Origin: Imhoffiella purpurea
GTDB lineage: Bacteria > Pseudomonadota > Gammaproteobacteria > Chromatiales > Chromatiaceae
DNA length: 58,387 bases
Assembly: GCF_000585215.1 (NCBI RefSeq)
Contig: NZ_AONC01000057.1
Location: 1 to 58,387 of the forward strand
Direction: 5' to 3'
Made by a program: the position numbers and the translations under genes. The notes under the pieces were generated by a model, which searched no databases, was not told where the DNA came from, and worked only from the letters and a program-made list of their open reading frames with translations. Numbering within the stretch: position 1 is the stretch's first letter; the number at the start of each line of letters is the position of its first letter. Below are positions 48,321-55,845 of the stretch, piece after piece.

Positions 48321-49079
48321 TCAGCGGGCGAATCGCCCGAGCGTCGCGCCGAACAACTGCGAGTTGCGGGGTGTGATGGCGAAATCGCAGGCGGCCATGA
48401 AGGCCCCGTCGATCAGGCTGTCGCCGACACCGATGGTCATGAGGGTCTCTCCCGCATCGCTCAGACGCTCGGTCAGGTAGCGCACCGCGTACTCCTTGCC
48501 GAGCGTGGCGGGCAGCACGGCCAGGTTGTTGTCGTTGCGATGCAGACGAAAGCGGTCCTGGCGCAGGCTCAGCCAGGGCAGGACCAGATCGCGGTGAAGA
48601 CGCTCCAGATCTTCGGCACGACCGGAACGGTATTTGGCGACCAGATAGAAGGGGAGACCGAAATCCTCGATGATGCGGATCCGAACCGAGAGCGCCGAGC
48701 GGGCGACGAAGGACTCCGCCTCCTCGAGCAGAGCCTCCAGTTCTTCGAGGGTCTCCCCCGAGGCCGCGCGCATCCGCTCCATCCAGCCCGCATCCGGCTC
48801 CCCCCGCGGATCCAGGATGACCCCGCCATAGTCGAGGATGCTCCAGCTCCGGAACGGCAGATCCACCCGGCGCAGCGCACCCAGGTTGCGGGCCGTGGTC
48901 GGGATCAGGGTGGCGTTGTCGTCCAGAAGCCGCCACAAGGCCTTCTGCCCCTCGGTCATGAAGGAATTGGCCGAGCCATCCTCCAGATAGGCGACCGGGT
49001 GCAGATCGGCCTCGGGCGGGCATTTGCGGCGGGTCTGGAACAGTGTGTCGTCCAGATCGAGGAAGACCAGCGTCCGCAC
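48321..49079 (-). CDS. HAD phosphatase of the Ter module
   Basis: This 252-residue HAD hydrolase shows motif I VFLDLDDTLFQTRRK, motif II in LIPTTARN (TTAR), and motif III/IV GVGDSLIDGAFMAACDF. The cap between 80 and 190 is of the sucrose-phosphatase/Cof type. It lies 2 bp after terB and 16 bp before the CitE-like gene. HAD proteins of this kind belong to the conserved Ter-linked set, together with a phosphoribosyltransferase and a C-C lyase. The substrate is probably a phosphorylated intermediate of that unknown pathway. Confidence 0.87.
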   Translation of the reverse strand: MRTLVFLDLDDTLFQTRRKCPPEADLHPVAYLEDGSANSFMTEGQKALWRLLDDNATLIPTTARNLGALRRVDLPFRSWSILDYGGVILDPRGEPDAGWMERMRAASGETLEELEALLEEAESFVARSALSVRIRIIEDFGLPFYLVAKYRSGRAEDLERLHRDLVLPWLSLRQDRFRLHRNDNNLAVLPATLGKEYAVRYLTERLSDAGETLMTIGVGDSLIDGAFMAACDFAITPRNSQLFGATLGRFAR

Positions 49080-49081
49080 GC

Positions 49082-49537
49082 TCAGGCCAGTTCAAACTCG
49101 GCCGGGTCGAGACCCAGCTCCATGGCGATCTTGCGGGCGACGCGCTTCTCGTCGTCGTCGAAGTTGCCGTCGGCGCCGGCGATCGAAATGATGAGGCGCA
49201 GGATGAGACGCGAGGCGGAGTCGTTGTTCTTCATCTTGCGGATGGCGTCGTAGGCCTTGGCCTCGCCCAGATCCTTGTCGAATTCGATCTGGGTGACCGC
49301 GTTCTGGAAGGACTCGATCAGCTCCTTGCTCGAGAAGACCGAAAGCGGCTCGTAGTTCTCGATGAAGCGCATCATCTTCTGCTTCTCCTCGGAGGAGATG
49401 TTGCCGTCGGCCATGGAGATGAGCACGGATCCGCTCACGGCGGCGTTGAGGAAGTCCTTGTTCTTGAACTTCATCGCCTCGTTCTTGAGGTCGCCCGCTT
49501 TCTGTTTGAGGTTGTTGAGGAAATCTTGGAAGGCCAT
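49082..49537 (-). CDS. terB: Tellurium-resistance protein TerB
   Basis: A 151-residue protein started at the ATG at 49537 (MAFQDFLNNLKQKAGDL); this equals the length of plasmid TerB, whereas the longer open frame has a 52-residue non-TerB extension. The TerB fold is all-helical with conserved acidic residues: LISMADGNISSEEKQ in the first half and IISIAGADGNFDDDEKRVA in the second, the metal-binding Asp/Glu repeats. TerB is a cytosolic-to-membrane-associated partner of TerC and TerD. Its stop is 2 bp before the HAD gene. Confidence 0.95.
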   Translation of the reverse strand: MAFQDFLNNLKQKAGDLKNEAMKFKNKDFLNAAVSGSVLISMADGNISSEEKQKMMRFIENYEPLSVFSSKELIESFQNAVTQIEFDKDLGEAKAYDAIRKMKNNDSASRLILRLIISIAGADGNFDDDEKRVARKIAMELGLDPAEFELA

Positions 49538-49779
49538 GGTGTTACCTTTGGGATTATTGTCGGTGGAATGTGGGTGGCGCTTCGGCCGGTCCGCGTCCAA
49601 TTTGGTCCGGCCGGGATCGAATTCGTTCACTCCCGCCTGTTCGCGTGCCCTCTTCGGCACCTTTCGGTCCGAGTCCCTGTTCCGAAGGGGCAAGAGACCC
49701 GGAATGATCGCTGGTCGCTCGGCGGCCGGATTTTAGCAGAGTCCTCCCGGCGCGGACGCAGATCGGATCCTTCAGCCGC

Positions 49780-50970
49780 TCAGTCCTTGCGCCCGCGCGC
49801 CCATTCGAGGTCCCAGCGGTGGGCCAGATCCATGTCGACATGGCCTCGATAATAGTCCACCAGCTTGGTGACCTTGACCGCGCCGCCCTGATTCTCCAGC
49901 AGGGCGATGGCGCACATGGGCCGGTCGTTGCGGTGCGAGTCGAGTCGGACCTCGATCTCCGGTTGTCCCGGCGTCTTGAGCGTGATGAGCGCGTTCGCCT
50001 CGGCCCAGTTGGGAGCGCCCTCGTAGATGAAGGCATAGACCAGCACCCGGCGAATGCGGTCCCAATGCCGACCGTTGATACGCAGGTTCTCGCCCTCCGA
50101 GCTGGTGCCGGTGCGGTCGTCCGCGTCGAGCGCGATATAGGGCGGGGTGTTGTAGCTGCCGAAGGTGTTTCCAAGTGCCTGGACGGCGCTCTTGTCGCCG
50201 TCGATCAGCTCGTAGAGACAGCCGATGTCCAGATCGGTCCGCTTGGGACCGAATCCGCCGAACAGTCCCTTCTTCTGCGGCTGGGGCAGGCTGCGCCATT
50301 TGAGATTGATGAGGATCTCGCCGTGGTTTCCGTTGGCCGCCTTCTCCAGGGCCACCGAGTTGCCTCGCTTCTCGAGTGTGATCTTGCTCAAATCCACCGG
50401 AGGAGCCTGGGGCTTGGGCGGTTCGGGCGGAGGCGCTGGCGGGGTCTCGGCGACGGTGCCGCCGAAATGGGTGACCAGTGCATCGAGGCCACCGTTGAAG
50501 CCCTGACCGAGCGCGCAGGTGCGCCAGACGCCGTCCTTGCGATAGATCTCCAGCAGCATGAGTGCGCGCTCCTGGGCGAAGTCGCCGCCGCTGAAGGCGA
50601 AGCGTCCGACCTCGGAGCCGCCGTCCATGAAGCGCACCTGTCCGCTGGCGATCTGCGACATGGTGCCCGCGCCCTCGATGGCCGCGGTGATGGTCAGGCG
50701 GGCGATGCTCGCCGGCAGTCGGGAGAGGTCGATCGCGAAGCCGGCGGTGTCGCCCGGCGGCGTGGCGAGCGCGACGCCGCCGCAGGGCGTGCTCGGCTGG
50801 TTGAAGAAGGTCATGTAGCGCTCGTCCGAGAGCTTGGCGTCGGCGTCCAGTCCGAAGCAGGCGATGTCGACGATCATGCCCGGCGCGCTCACCGTGACCC
50901 CGAGCGTGAAGCGCTGGCCGTTCGGTACCAGGTCGGCGATCTTCGCCCGTTGTCCGCGTGTCAAATTCAT
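49780..50970 (-). CDS. terA: TerA-like protein with two TerD-type domains
   Basis: The product, 396 residues from the ATG at 50970, has an N-terminal TerD-like domain (about 1-180) in which the calcium motif has decayed (DIACFGLDADAKLSDERYM; no HTGDN). A Pro-rich linker follows (about 183-205, TPPAPPPEPPKPQAPP), then a second TerD-like half (about 210-396). This half keeps DLDIGCLYELIDG, DADDRTG and GENLRING, the acidic calcium-loop residues. The layout agrees with TerA. Longer in-frame codons upstream (to 51066) run through repeat DNA. The gap to terB (49538-49779) shows no gene. Confidence 0.8.
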   Translation of the reverse strand: MNLTRGQRAKIADLVPNGQRFTLGVTVSAPGMIVDIACFGLDADAKLSDERYMTFFNQPSTPCGGVALATPPGDTAGFAIDLSRLPASIARLTITAAIEGAGTMSQIASGQVRFMDGGSEVGRFAFSGGDFAQERALMLLEIYRKDGVWRTCALGQGFNGGLDALVTHFGGTVAETPPAPPPEPPKPQAPPVDLSKITLEKRGNSVALEKAANGNHGEILINLKWRSLPQPQKKGLFGGFGPKRTDLDIGCLYELIDGDKSAVQALGNTFGSYNTPPYIALDADDRTGTSSEGENLRINGRHWDRIRRVLVYAFIYEGAPNWAEANALITLKTPGQPEIEVRLDSHRNDRPMCAIALLENQGGAVKVTKLVDYYRGHVDMDLAHRWDLEWARGRKD

Positions 50971-50998
50971 CCGCTCGTTACCTCTGTGGATGAGAGTC

Positions 50999-51167
50999 GA
51001 ACCGCAAAGATTGCAAAGGGCGCAAAGGCTGAATCCTGTAGGGTGCAATAGCGAAGCGTATTGCACCGAACGGGCGCCGTGCCGACTTCCTTGCGGCGCA
51101 ATACGCTATCGCTATTGCGCCCTACCCGGGAATCGAGGTCTTTGCGTTCCTCGCGCCTTTGCGGTTC
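50999..51167. repeat. Outer inverted repeat of a nested intergenic repeat
   Basis: GAACCGCAAAG at 50999-51009 and CTTTGCGGTTC at 51157-51167 are perfect 11-bp inverted ends. Next to them are CGCAAAGG-type segments (GGCGCAAAGG left, CGCGCCTTTG right). The MITE-like element at 51038-51125 sits inside, so two repeat types are nested. Confidence 0.55.
51038..51125. repeat. MITE-like palindromic element, copy 2, inside the Ter cluster
   Basis: GTAGGGTGCAATAGCGA...AGCGTATTGCACC on the left is nearly the reverse complement of the right end (GGCGCAATACGCTATCGC...CCTAC) over about 30 bp. The ends match the copy at 15332-15451. It fills the gap between the TerD-family gene (51189-51767) and terA, so it would be part of the Ter transcript and fold into a long hairpin. 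Confidence 0.75.
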
Positions 51168-51188
51168 AGATTTTCATTGGTTCCGGGG

Positions 51189-51767
51189 TCAGCCGACGTT
51201 GACGCCGTGCTGCAGCGCCAGGGCGCGCAGTCCGCCGGCGTAGCCCTGGCCGACGGCGCGGAACTTCCAGTCGCCGCTGTGGCGATAGAGCTCGCCGAAG
51301 ATCATGGCGGTCTCGGTCGAATAGTCCTCGGAGAGGTCGAAGCGGACCACCTCCTGGTTGGTGTCCTTGTTGACGACTCGCACGAAGGCGTTGCTGACCT
51401 GTCCGAAGTTCTGATGACGGGCCTCGGCATCGTGGATGGTGACCACGATCACCAGTCGCTGGATCTCGGGCGGGACCTTGGGCAGGGCGACCTCGATGGA
51501 TTCGTCGTCGCCCTCGCCGGCACCTGTTAGGTTGTCGCCCGTATGGTTGATCGATCCGTCCGGCGAGGTCTTCTGGTTGTAGAAGATGAAGTGCGCGTCG
51601 CTCGGGACCTTGCCGTCCTCCTTCACCATGAAGAGGCTGGCGTCCAGGTCGAACGGCTGTCCGTCGGTCGCGCGCGCGTCCCAGCCCAGGCCCACCAGGG
51701 CATTCACCAGGTTGGGCGCCTCCTTGCTCAGGTTGACGTTTCCGCCTTTGTTCAAGCTGATGGCCAT
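51189..51767 (-). CDS. terE: TerD-family protein (TerD/TerE type)
   Basis: A 192-residue single TerD domain, started at the ATG at 51767 ([15 protein letters not shown]). Calcium-binding acidic motifs are intact: [23 protein letters not shown] and [10 protein letters not shown]. It is close in length and sequence to the copy at 54724-55302, so the two look like an internal duplication; TerD and TerE are hard to tell apart. TerD proteins respond to calcium and act with TerB and TerC at the membrane in resistance to tellurite, phages and envelope stress. Confidence 0.92.
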   Translation of the reverse strand: MAISLNKGGNVNLSKEAPNLVNALVGLGWDARATDGQPFDLDASLFMVKEDGKVPSDAHFIFYNQKTSPDGSINHTGDNLTGAGEGDDESIEVALPKVPPEIQRLVIVVTIHDAEARHQNFGQVSNAFVRVVNKDTNQEVVRFDLSEDYSTETAMIFGELYRHSGDWKFRAVGQGYAGGLRALALQHGVNVG

Positions 51768-51889
51768 GAGAGTCTCCGTTCGCTGTCGAGAGATGAATTG
51801 CTGTCTATTCTGCCCCGATGCCGTGACCGCCGGGTGAATCGCATCGCGTCCGACGGCGGCGGGAGGGCGACCCTGTCGCGGGCCCGGCG

Positions 51890-53053
51890 TCAGCCGGGGG
51901 CATCCGGATAATGGTAGGTCGTGCAGTTCGACCCTGATATTCCATTCGGATTCAGTGCATCGATCAGATCTTCGAGTCCCGAGCGCGGCGTCTCGTGACA
52001 GACGAGGATCCGCGCGTAGTCGGCCGGATCGACGTTGTAGAGATAGTTGGCGATCCCTTCGCCGTAATTGTCGCCGAAGATCAGGCGTCGTTGCACGTCG
52101 GCCCCGACCAGGATCGGGGAGCGTGTGGTCGACTGGATCGAGACGGCGAATCCGCATTCCTCCAGCTCCAGACCGACGCGAAAGGCCGCGTGCATGAACT
52201 CTCCGGTCCCGAGGATGAGGATCGGCGCCCCGGGGGCCAGGTCCCGGGTCGCATGGAACAGCGCCTCGGTCGGGACCGCGAGCGGCCGATCGATACCGAA
52301 GCGTCCCAGTCCGTCGGCGATCTGTCCGGGCTCGCGCCGATTGTCGCCGACCGCCGCCGGCGGCGGCTCCGCGGACGGGGGCGGGCAGGGCTCGAAATCG
52401 AAGTCGGCATGCAGCGCGGCCAGACAGGAGACCGGCAGTCCGAGCCGGTCGCTGAAGCGTGCGGCGCTGTCCGCTCCGCTGAAGTCTGTGATGCAGACGA
52501 ACTGGACCCGCTCGATCGCCGGATTGAAGGCGCGATAGGCCTCGACCAGGTTGCACAGTGTGGTGCCGGTGCTGATCTCGTCGTCGATCAGGACCAGCTC
52601 GCGGGCCTGGCCGAAGGTCTCCAGATGGTCCGGGCGCAGCGGAAGATAGAGATACTGGTCGGGGGCATGGCAGTGCGGCTCCAGGAACTCCAGGAAGCGC
52701 CGCTCCTCGACCCGGTAGCGTGTCGAATGGACGAAGAGTCCAGGGGTGTGCGGCTCGAGCTCCAGTGCGGCCTCGAAGACGCCCTGTCCGAGCCCGGTGG
52801 CGGTTTCCGCCATGGCGATGAAGACCCTGGGACCTTCGGCCGGCGCCAGCTGGGCGGCCAGATGGCGATGGATGCGGCGCATCTGGCTCGGGCGGGCGGG
52901 CCAATGCTTGCCGAGCACCTTGCTCAGAAAGAGAAATCCGCGGTTGCGGTTGTTGCGTGCGGCGAATCCGCACAGCTCGTCGAGCACGAAGGCGGATTCA
53001 TGGACCCGGACGGCGAGCCGTCCCGTGTCCAGTCGAACATGGCGTGTCGTCAC
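51890..53053 (-). CDS. Ter-associated phosphoribosyltransferase (PRTase-TRSP type)
   Basis: The protein has 387 residues from the GTG at 53053, which has gagg 8 nt upstream; longer in-frame sequence is not conserved in character. Residues about 20-230 are a type I PRTase with the PRPP loop [12 protein letters not shown]. Pro-rich linker about 240-260. The C-terminal part (about 265-387) resembles the TRSP domain, with [19 protein letters not shown] and [18 protein letters not shown]. Proteins of this kind occur in Ter operons and are predicted to make a nucleoside-like product with the HAD phosphatase and C-C lyase. Predicted function only. Confidence 0.87.
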   Translation of the reverse strand: MTTRHVRLDTGRLAVRVHESAFVLDELCGFAARNNRNRGFLFLSKVLGKHWPARPSQMRRIHRHLAAQLAPAEGPRVFIAMAETATGLGQGVFEAALELEPHTPGLFVHSTRYRVEERRFLEFLEPHCHAPDQYLYLPLRPDHLETFGQARELVLIDDEISTGTTLCNLVEAYRAFNPAIERVQFVCITDFSGADSAARFSDRLGLPVSCLAALHADFDFEPCPPPSAEPPPAAVGDNRREPGQIADGLGRFGIDRPLAVPTEALFHATRDLAPGAPILILGTGEFMHAAFRVGLELEECGFAVSIQSTTRSPILVGADVQRRLIFGDNYGEGIANYLYNVDPADYARILVCHETPRSGLEDLIDALNPNGISGSNCTTYHYPDAPG

Positions 53054-53290
53054 GAATGATCCTCGACGCGGCGATGCAGGGGTGTCCCCTCGATCGCGGC
53101 TATGGGCCTTCCGCTCGAAAGGAATGCGCGGAACGAGCCCTCGAATGCTGGTGTATGGTCGGTTCGAGTCGGCGACGTCTCCGTCGCCGATGCCGGCGGG
53201 ATACCTTCGGGATACCGGGAGGGCGGCCGGTCCGGTCGAGCCGGACTCGGATCGGGCCGGACGTGCCGCCGTCACTCGGACGGGCGGCGC

Positions 53291-53887
53291 TCAGATGTGC
53301 GGCTGGATCTGCGGCAGCAGCTGCTCGAAGGTGCGGCCCTGGCCGACCTCGCCGATGGCGTGCATCTTCCACTCGCCGTTGTGGCGATAGACCTTGGCCA
53401 TGATCATGGCGTTGTGGGTGCCCTGGCAGCTGAGGTCGTAGCGGGCGATCTCGGCCTTGTCGGCGGCGTTGACGATGCGGCAGAAGGCGTTGGCGACCTG
53501 CGAGAAGTCCTGTCCGGTGTAGTTGTTGACGGTGAAGACGAGGCTCTTGACCCCGGCCGGGACCTTGGACAGGTCGACGATGATCTGCTCGTCGTCGCCC
53601 TCGCCCTCGCCGGTGCGGTTGTCGCCCGTATGCATGATGCTGCCGTCCTTGCTGTGCAGCTGGCGGAACCAGACGGCGTCGAGGAGGTTGCCCTGCTCGT
53701 CGAACATGAGGCAGGAGGCGTCGAGGTCGATGCTGTCGTCGCCGCCGCCGCCGAACATGCCGCCGAGGAAGCCCGATTTCTTGGTCTGGGCGGCATCCCA
53801 GCCGAGACCCATGACGATGCGGGTCAGGCCGCCGCCGGCCTCTTTGTCGAGCGAGATCTTTTGACCCTTCTGAAGACTGATGCCCAT
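53291..53887 (-). CDS. terZ: TerD-family protein (TerZ type)
   Basis: The encoded protein is 198 residues. It has an insertion GFLGGMFGGGGDDSID at about 38-54, which is the TerZ hallmark as I know it, followed by [30 protein letters not shown] (calcium motif) and the C-terminal TFEQLLPQIQPHI. Starts MGISLQKGQKISLDKEAG. Distinct from the two shorter TerD copies. The gap to the phosphoribosyltransferase gene (53054-53290) is noncoding as far as I can see and could hold a second promoter. Confidence 0.9.
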   Translation of the reverse strand: MGISLQKGQKISLDKEAGGGLTRIVMGLGWDAAQTKKSGFLGGMFGGGGDDSIDLDASCLMFDEQGNLLDAVWFRQLHSKDGSIMHTGDNRTGEGEGDDEQIIVDLSKVPAGVKSLVFTVNNYTGQDFSQVANAFCRIVNAADKAEIARYDLSCQGTHNAMIMAKVYRHNGEWKMHAIGEVGQGRTFEQLLPQIQPHI

Positions 53888-53955
53888 CTCTGATACCTCG
53901 TGTGGTGGAATCGTTGTCGTGTCTGTATCGGGCGCTTTGGCCCCGGGGAGCGCGC

Positions 53956-54639
53956 TCAGTGCGTCTGCGGATTGAAGATGGAACGGTTGCGCGAGCAGAC
54001 CACGACCTTGCCCTGGCCGCGGAAGCGGATCACCAGACCCTCGCCCGAGGTCACCGAATTGACCACGTTGCCGAAGAAGCCGCCTCCGGTGCGGGGCATG
54101 CCGACCTCGAACTGGAGGTTGGACGACCAGGCGACCGCGTGACTGTTGTCGATGACGGTGTCGCGATCCGGCGAGATGTCCAGGGTGAAGAGCGCACCGA
54201 ATCCCGAGATCGCCAGCGTTCCCTGTCCGACCGCCTCCATGATGACGAAACCGCCGGTGCCGCCGAACAGACCTCCGCCGAGGCTATTCATCCGCGAGCG
54301 CACCTCGACGCCGTTGTCGGCGGCGAGAAAGCTGCCGTCGGACAGGGTGAAGGGCGAGCCCGGGGTGACCTGGAGCAGTTCGATGCCGCCCGGCAGGGCG
54401 GGCGAGAGCAGACAGTCGCCGCCGCCGCCGACCGCCTCGATTTCCTGCTGGAACAGGGATTCGTCGGTGGCGAGCCGGCGCATCAGGGCGCGTCCCAGGC
54501 CGCCCCGCATCTGACCCTTGACCTGCAGCGCCTCCTCCATCATGACCATGGCGCCGGATTCGCAATAGATCTTCTCGCCCTTCTGCATGCTCACGTGCAG
54601 GAAGGGATCGATCTCCCCGGTGACCGTGAAATTCGGCAT
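53956..54639 (-). CDS. AIM24/TIGR00266-family protein
   Basis: A 227-residue beta-rich protein. Typical pattern: PFLHVSMQKGEKIYCESGAM at the N terminus (the GE.. and SGAM motifs), MRGGLGRALMRRL, a middle PALPGGIELLQV, and GEGLVIRFRGQGKVVVCSR near the end. AIM24-like proteins are common in Ter gene sets, sometimes fused to TerD. They are predicted to be membrane-associated scaffolds, but no activity is assigned. Located between terZ and terD on the same strand, with the dispersed hairpin repeat just upstream. Confidence 0.9.
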   Translation of the reverse strand: MPNFTVTGEIDPFLHVSMQKGEKIYCESGAMVMMEEALQVKGQMRGGLGRALMRRLATDESLFQQEIEAVGGGGDCLLSPALPGGIELLQVTPGSPFTLSDGSFLAADNGVEVRSRMNSLGGGLFGGTGGFVIMEAVGQGTLAISGFGALFTLDISPDRDTVIDNSHAVAWSSNLQFEVGMPRTGGGFFGNVVNSVTSGEGLVIRFRGQGKVVVCSRNRSIFNPQTH

Positions 54640-54660
54640 GGCATTCCTCTCTGGCTACAT

Positions 54661-54720
54661 GGAAGCCGCCGCCTCCGCCAGCGTTCGGCCGGCGGCTGGC
54701 GGCTGGAAGCTGACCGCTGA
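54661..54720. repeat. Copy 3 of the dispersed hairpin repeat
   Basis: On the minus strand this reads GTCAGCTTCCAGCCGCCAGC then GCCGG, matching CAGCTTCCAGC in copy 1 (4722-4776) and, more loosely, GTCAGTCTCCAGCGGC in copy 2 (43705-43770). It fills the gap between terD and the AIM24 gene. Confidence 0.5.
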
Positions 54721-54723
54721 AGA

Positions 54724-55302
54724 TCAGCCGATGTTGACGCCGTGGTCCTTGGCCAGCGCGGCCAGACCGCCGGCGAAGCCCTGGCCGACGGCCTTGAACT
54801 TCCACTCGTCGCCGTGACGGTAGATCTCGCCGAAGACCATGGCGGTCTCGGTGGAGTAGTCCTCGGAGAGATCGAAGCGGGCCAGCTCGGTGTTGGAGTC
54901 CTTGTTGAGGACGCGCATGAAGGCGTTGCGGACCATGCCGAAGTTCTGTTTGCGGGTCTCGGCCTCGTGGATGGTGACGGCGAAGACGACGCGCTGCACG
55001 CCGGCCTCGACGCCGGGCAGGTTGATGGTCACGGTCTCGTCGTCGCCTTCGCCCTCGCCGGTGGTGTTGTCGCCGGCATGGACCACGGCGCCGTCGGGCG
55101 AGGTCTTCTGGTTGTAGAAGACGAAGTGGGCGTCCGAAAGGACCTTGCCGTCCTCCCCGACCAGAAAGACGCTCGCATCCAGGTCGAAGGCGGCGCCGTC
55201 GGTGGAGCGTGCGTCCCAGCCGAGCCCGACGAGGACGTTGGTCAAACCGGGGTCGGTCTTGGTCAGGCTGACGTTGCCGCCTTTTTGCAGGCTGATGGCC
55301 AT
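54724..55302 (-). CDS. terD: Tellurium-resistance protein TerD
   Basis: This protein of 192 residues ([19 protein letters not shown]) is a single TerD domain with intact calcium sites: [28 protein letters not shown] and [10 protein letters not shown]. The length equals plasmid TerD. A ribosome site (tgaggag) precedes the ATG at 55302. It is the first gene of the leftward Ter cluster, so the main promoter should lie in 55303-55440. The cluster order is terD, aim24, terZ, phosphoribosyltransferase, terE, terA, terB, HAD and CitE-like lyase. Confidence 0.95.
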   Translation of the reverse strand: MAISLQKGGNVSLTKTDPGLTNVLVGLGWDARSTDGAAFDLDASVFLVGEDGKVLSDAHFVFYNQKTSPDGAVVHAGDNTTGEGEGDDETVTINLPGVEAGVQRVVFAVTIHEAETRKQNFGMVRNAFMRVLNKDSNTELARFDLSEDYSTETAMVFGEIYRHGDEWKFKAVGQGFAGGLAALAKDHGVNIG

Positions 55303-55845
55303 GTGCTTCTCCTCAGTTCAATGGGGGATGGGTGGTGAATCGGGTGATTGAGACTAATGATTCGATCGAGCCTTCGATGGCTGAAAATCGGCTTGTTGCC
55401 CGCCCGTCGTACCTGATGGGGTTCGCGGGGTAGGATGCCTGGTCGCGATTGCGGACACCGGCCGAAGCCCGGTGCGATGGCCTGTCCGGTATCGCGCCGT
55501 CGGTTTCCTGATCCAGGCGCGGAATCCGCTTAGTTTAGTCGAGTCACGGCTCGCAGGGTACAGCGTGCCCAGTCCTGGCGGGGTTCAACGCCGTCCAGGT
55601 GCCCTGGATCTCCCTCTTGGGATCGGTTGCGGCCCATCAGAAGACAACGCTGTGAATCCGGTGTTCCTCGGGCGGATATGACAGGGTCCGCGCGATGGTG
55701 CGATCCTCCGCCCTGCGTATTGCGGTGACTCTGAAAGCGGTTGCAAAATGTGGCTGGCAGTCTGTTTCGGTCTCTAGGCAATCGGGCTGTCCTTTCCACC
55801 GGCCATCGAGGGAGGCAGAGGTGCTGGCGCAGGATGTGACGACGG
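55303..55845. other. Intergenic region between divergent terD and GGDEF-EAL genes
   Basis: A gap of 543 bp that must carry the Ter promoter (left) and the promoter of the c-di-GMP gene (right). A structured palindromic segment lies at 55441-55498. I found no open frame with coding character and no recognisable c-di-GMP riboswitch. Confidence 0.6.
55441..55498. repeat. Nested inverted-repeat / structured element
   Basis: Three stacked stems: GG(T)CGCGAT at 55441-55449 with ATCGCGCC at 55491-55498, CGGACA (55452-55457) with TGTCCG (55483-55488), and CCGG with CCGG around CCGAAGC. About 18 base pairs in 58 nt. Could be an RNA structure in either divergent leader, or an operator; I recognise no known riboswitch family in it. 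Confidence 0.5.

Noticed and set aside
55303-55845. c-di-GMP riboswitch (GEMM type) before the GGDEF-EAL gene
   Set aside because: The conserved GEMM core segments could not be found.
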